Assembly (NCBI GenBank): GCA_030633185.1 | Contig: DAOVTG010000148.1 | Span: 1-6,275 of the forward strand | DNA: 6,275 nt | Direction: 5' to 3' | DNA from: Deltaproteobacteria bacterium | Lineage (GTDB): Bacteria > Desulfobacterota > Anaeroferrophillalia > Anaeroferrophillales > Tharpellaceae | Shown here: positions 4,889 through 6,275 of the stretch, in pieces | Numbering within the stretch: the first letter of the stretch is position 1 | How the letters are laid out: the number at the start of each line of letters is the position of its first letter | The notes under the pieces: generated by a model | What the model saw: only the letters and a program-made list of their open reading frames with translations | The model's database searches: none | What the model was told of the DNA's origin: nothing | Position numbers and translations under genes: made by a program

Positions 4889-6139
4889 AATTATTTGGGC
4901 TGCGGCTTTGCCGGCCAAGTGGCCGGTTGAGAAGGCGGCTTGCAGGTTGTAGCCACCGGTGTCGGCTTGGATGTTGAGGAGCTCACCGGCGAAAAAGAGG
5001 TTTTTGATCCGGCGCGAAGCCATGGTTTTCGGGTCGATCTCTTTAGTGTCGATGCCGCCGGCTGTGATGATCGCTTCAGCCAAGGGGCGGTGGCCGGTGA
5101 CCTCTAGGCGGCAATCCTTTAACCAACTGCGTAGCCTTTTTCGTTCTTTAGCGGTTACTTGATGGCCTTGGCGCTGCGGGCTGATCGCATTAAAATCGAG
5201 GCAGAAGGCCACCATCTCTTTGGGTAGCACTCCTCGAAGCAGGGAGTCAAGACTCTCTTTGCCTCGGCTTTGAAAGTCGCGTAAAAGGCGGACCTCAAGT
5301 TTTTTCTCATCAAGAGCCGGTTTAAGATCAAGGGAGAAGCAGACTTTATCCTGGTTTTTCAAGGCATCGACGGCAACCCCACTCAAGGTTAAAACAGCAG
5401 GCCCGCTGATTCCATCTTCGGTAAAAAGCAGTTCTCCGAAAACCTCCCCGACTTTTTTGTTGTTGATTAAAAGACGAACGGCGACATTGCGCAAACTTAA
5501 GCCAGCCGGTTCTTTTAAATTTGGCTCGGCGCAGATCAGCGGCACCAGAGCCGGGCGTGGCGTGATGATCTTATGGCCGACACTTTTAGCCAGGTGGTAG
5601 CCATCTCCGGTCGAGCCGGTCAACGGGTAGGAGGCTCCGCCAGTGGCCAGAATGACGGCCGTGGCGGAAAATTCTTCTCCTTGAGTCACCACTCCGACAA
5701 TTTGACCATCTTTAACCATAAGCTCTTCAACCGGGCTTGAGAGCCTGATGGTGGCTCCACTTTTATTAAGCCATTGGCGCAAAGCCTTGACGACATCAGG
5801 GGCTTTGCCGTTGGCGGGAAAGACCCGGCCGCCTCTTTCGGAGACTGTTTTAAGGCCGTTGTCGGCAAAGAAATCGATCAAGTCATGGTTAAAGAAACGA
5901 TGGAAAGCCTGTCGCAGAAATCGGCCATTACTGCCGAAATGGGCAATGCAATCACTGATCTCGGCACGGTTGGTCAGGTTGCAACGGCCCTTGCCGGTGA
6001 TCGCCAGTTTACGGCCCGGCTGTTTCATTTTTTCCAAGAGCAAAACCCGGGCTCCGGCTTTAGCCGCCGTCCCGGCCGCCATGAGTCCCGCCGCCCCGCC
6101 GCCGACAACAATAATTCTGGGTTTAGTTTTGTCAACCAT
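4874..6139 (-). CDS. HI0933/YhiN (BaiN-like) family NAD(P)/FAD-dependent oxidoreductase
   Basis: 421 residues, full length for the family. It has an N-terminal FAD-binding Rossmann fold 'RIIVVGGGAAGLMAAGTAAKAG' (8-29) with the GGGAAG loop at 13-18, then Glu 36 for the ribose. Next come the family signature 'GRKLAITGKGRCNLTN' (42-57), 'VILATGGASYPLTGSTGDGY' (162-181), 'LLFTEDGISGPAVL' (237-250), 'EAIITAGGID' (355-364) and the C-terminal flavin-contact motif 'LFFAGELLNIQADTGGYNLQAAFSTG' (381-406). The family is widespread and its physiological role is poorly settled: members are annotated as aminoacetone oxidase-like or BaiN-like reductases, and substrate cannot be assigned here. The start is supported by AAGGAG (6152-6147) 7 nt before ATG 6139. 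It is a stand-alone gene, convergent with the chemosensory cluster, and its stop lies inside the receiver remnant. No good promoter is visible upstream, where the REP-like repeat sits. Confidence 0.95.
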   Translation of the reverse strand: MVDKTKPRIIVVGGGAAGLMAAGTAAKAGARVLLLEKMKQPGRKLAITGKGRCNLTNRAEISDCIAHFGSNGRFLRQAFHRFFNHDLIDFFADNGLKTVSERGGRVFPANGKAPDVVKALRQWLNKSGATIRLSSPVEELMVKDGQIVGVVTQGEEFSATAVILATGGASYPLTGSTGDGYHLAKSVGHKIITPRPALVPLICAEPNLKEPAGLSLRNVAVRLLINNKKVGEVFGELLFTEDGISGPAVLTLSGVAVDALKNQDKVCFSLDLKPALDEKKLEVRLLRDFQSRGKESLDSLLRGVLPKEMVAFCLDFNAISPQRQGHQVTAKERKRLRSWLKDCRLEVTGHRPLAEAIITAGGIDTKEIDPKTMASRRIKNLFFAGELLNIQADTGGYNLQAAFSTGHLAGKAAAQIISTTH

Positions 6140-6165
6140 GGCGGTTCTCCTTAATTATAGGTTCG

Positions 6166-6262
6166 GCCTGAAAAAGGACATTTTAAGTTTGATGCCCTCG
6201 TAAAAAGTCACGGGATGGCTAAGTAAAAATTTCGATATACAAGATGTTGTGGTTTTTCAGGC
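6166..6262. repeat. 10-bp inverted repeat flanking the right-hand REP-like copy
   Basis: GCCTGAAAAA (6166-6175) is the exact reverse complement of TTTTTCAGGC (6253-6262). The pair encloses 77 bp that include the 29-bp repeat. It may mark the ends of a small non-coding element or may be part of a larger palindromic repeat cut off by the window end. A 10-bp match could also be chance. Confidence 0.35.
6190..6218 (+). repeat. 29-bp REP-like repeat, copy 2
   Basis: Exact copy of 4669-4697 in the same orientation, here in the 5' region of the oxidoreductase gene, 51 bp upstream of its start codon. The ATG at its end leads only to a three-codon frame (Met-Ala-Lys-stop), so the repeat itself is not coding. 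The A/T-rich sequence after it (6219-6275) has no equivalent after copy 1. Confidence 0.85.
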
Positions 6263-6275
6263 GCGAGACCATACA

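Noticed and set aside
4911..4926. CCGGCC AAGT GGCCGG hairpin as terminator for the plus-strand cluster
   Set aside because: Only 6 bp, no T-run after it, and it lies in coding sequence for a Gly/Ala-rich motif of the convergent oxidoreductase.
6154..6159. Perfect TATAAT on the minus strand before the oxidoreductase gene
   Set aside because: Transcription from it would begin inside or after the Shine-Dalgarno (6152-6147), and there is no -35 hexamer at 16-18 nt.
5748..6203. Long plus-strand open frames opposite the oxidoreductase gene
   Set aside because: They are antisense shadows of a gene with clear FAD-family motifs throughout and have no recognisable protein features.

Overview
The window reads as an ordinary chromosomal stretch from a Gram-negative bacterium, most likely of the Desulfobacterota (old Deltaproteobacteria) type. 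This is an inference from three things: the style of the chemoreceptor (short junction after TM2, Ser/Ala/Gln-rich methylation helix, acidic Phe-rich C-terminus), the TAXI-type TRAP transporter cluster, and short REP-like repeats containing CTCGTAAAAAGTC. Base composition looks moderate and fairly even. No tRNA, rRNA, CRISPR array, transposase or phage gene was seen.

Left arm, minus strand (1-1749): a tightly packed TRAP transporter operon. In order of transcription it holds a TAXI-family periplasmic solute-binding protein (760-1749), a small DUF1850 exported protein (256-759) whose start abuts the stop of the binding-protein gene, and the first 86 codons of a fused TRAP permease (from 259, running off the left edge) whose start overlaps the DUF1850 stop. 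A perfect 15-bp hairpin followed by a T-rich tract lies just after the binding-protein stop and inside the first codons of the DUF1850 gene. It would let the binding protein be made in excess over the membrane part.

Middle (1750-2126): a 377-bp divergent intergenic region. It has a good sigma70-like promoter for the rightward chemoreceptor gene and, on the minus strand, a protein-like open frame of about 54 codons without a start, possibly a gene remnant.

Right arm, plus strand (2127-4888): a chemosensory cluster. It has a membrane chemoreceptor with a two-module helical periplasmic domain, a stem-loop, a CheW coupling protein, and a broken CheY-like receiver. The receiver has lost its native start and the whole middle of the domain, including the phosphoacceptor Asp. 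Its apparent ATG lies in a 29-bp repeat that recurs exactly at 6190-6218.

Far right (4874-6139, minus): a complete HI0933/YhiN-family FAD oxidoreductase, convergent with the receiver remnant and overlapping it by 15 bp. The last 136 bp hold the second copy of the 29-bp repeat, flanked by a 10-bp inverted repeat.

I see no previously undescribed multi-gene system. The points most worth a second look are the in-gene attenuator-like hairpin, the exact repeat pair joined to the receiver remnant, and the two-module duplication in the receptor.
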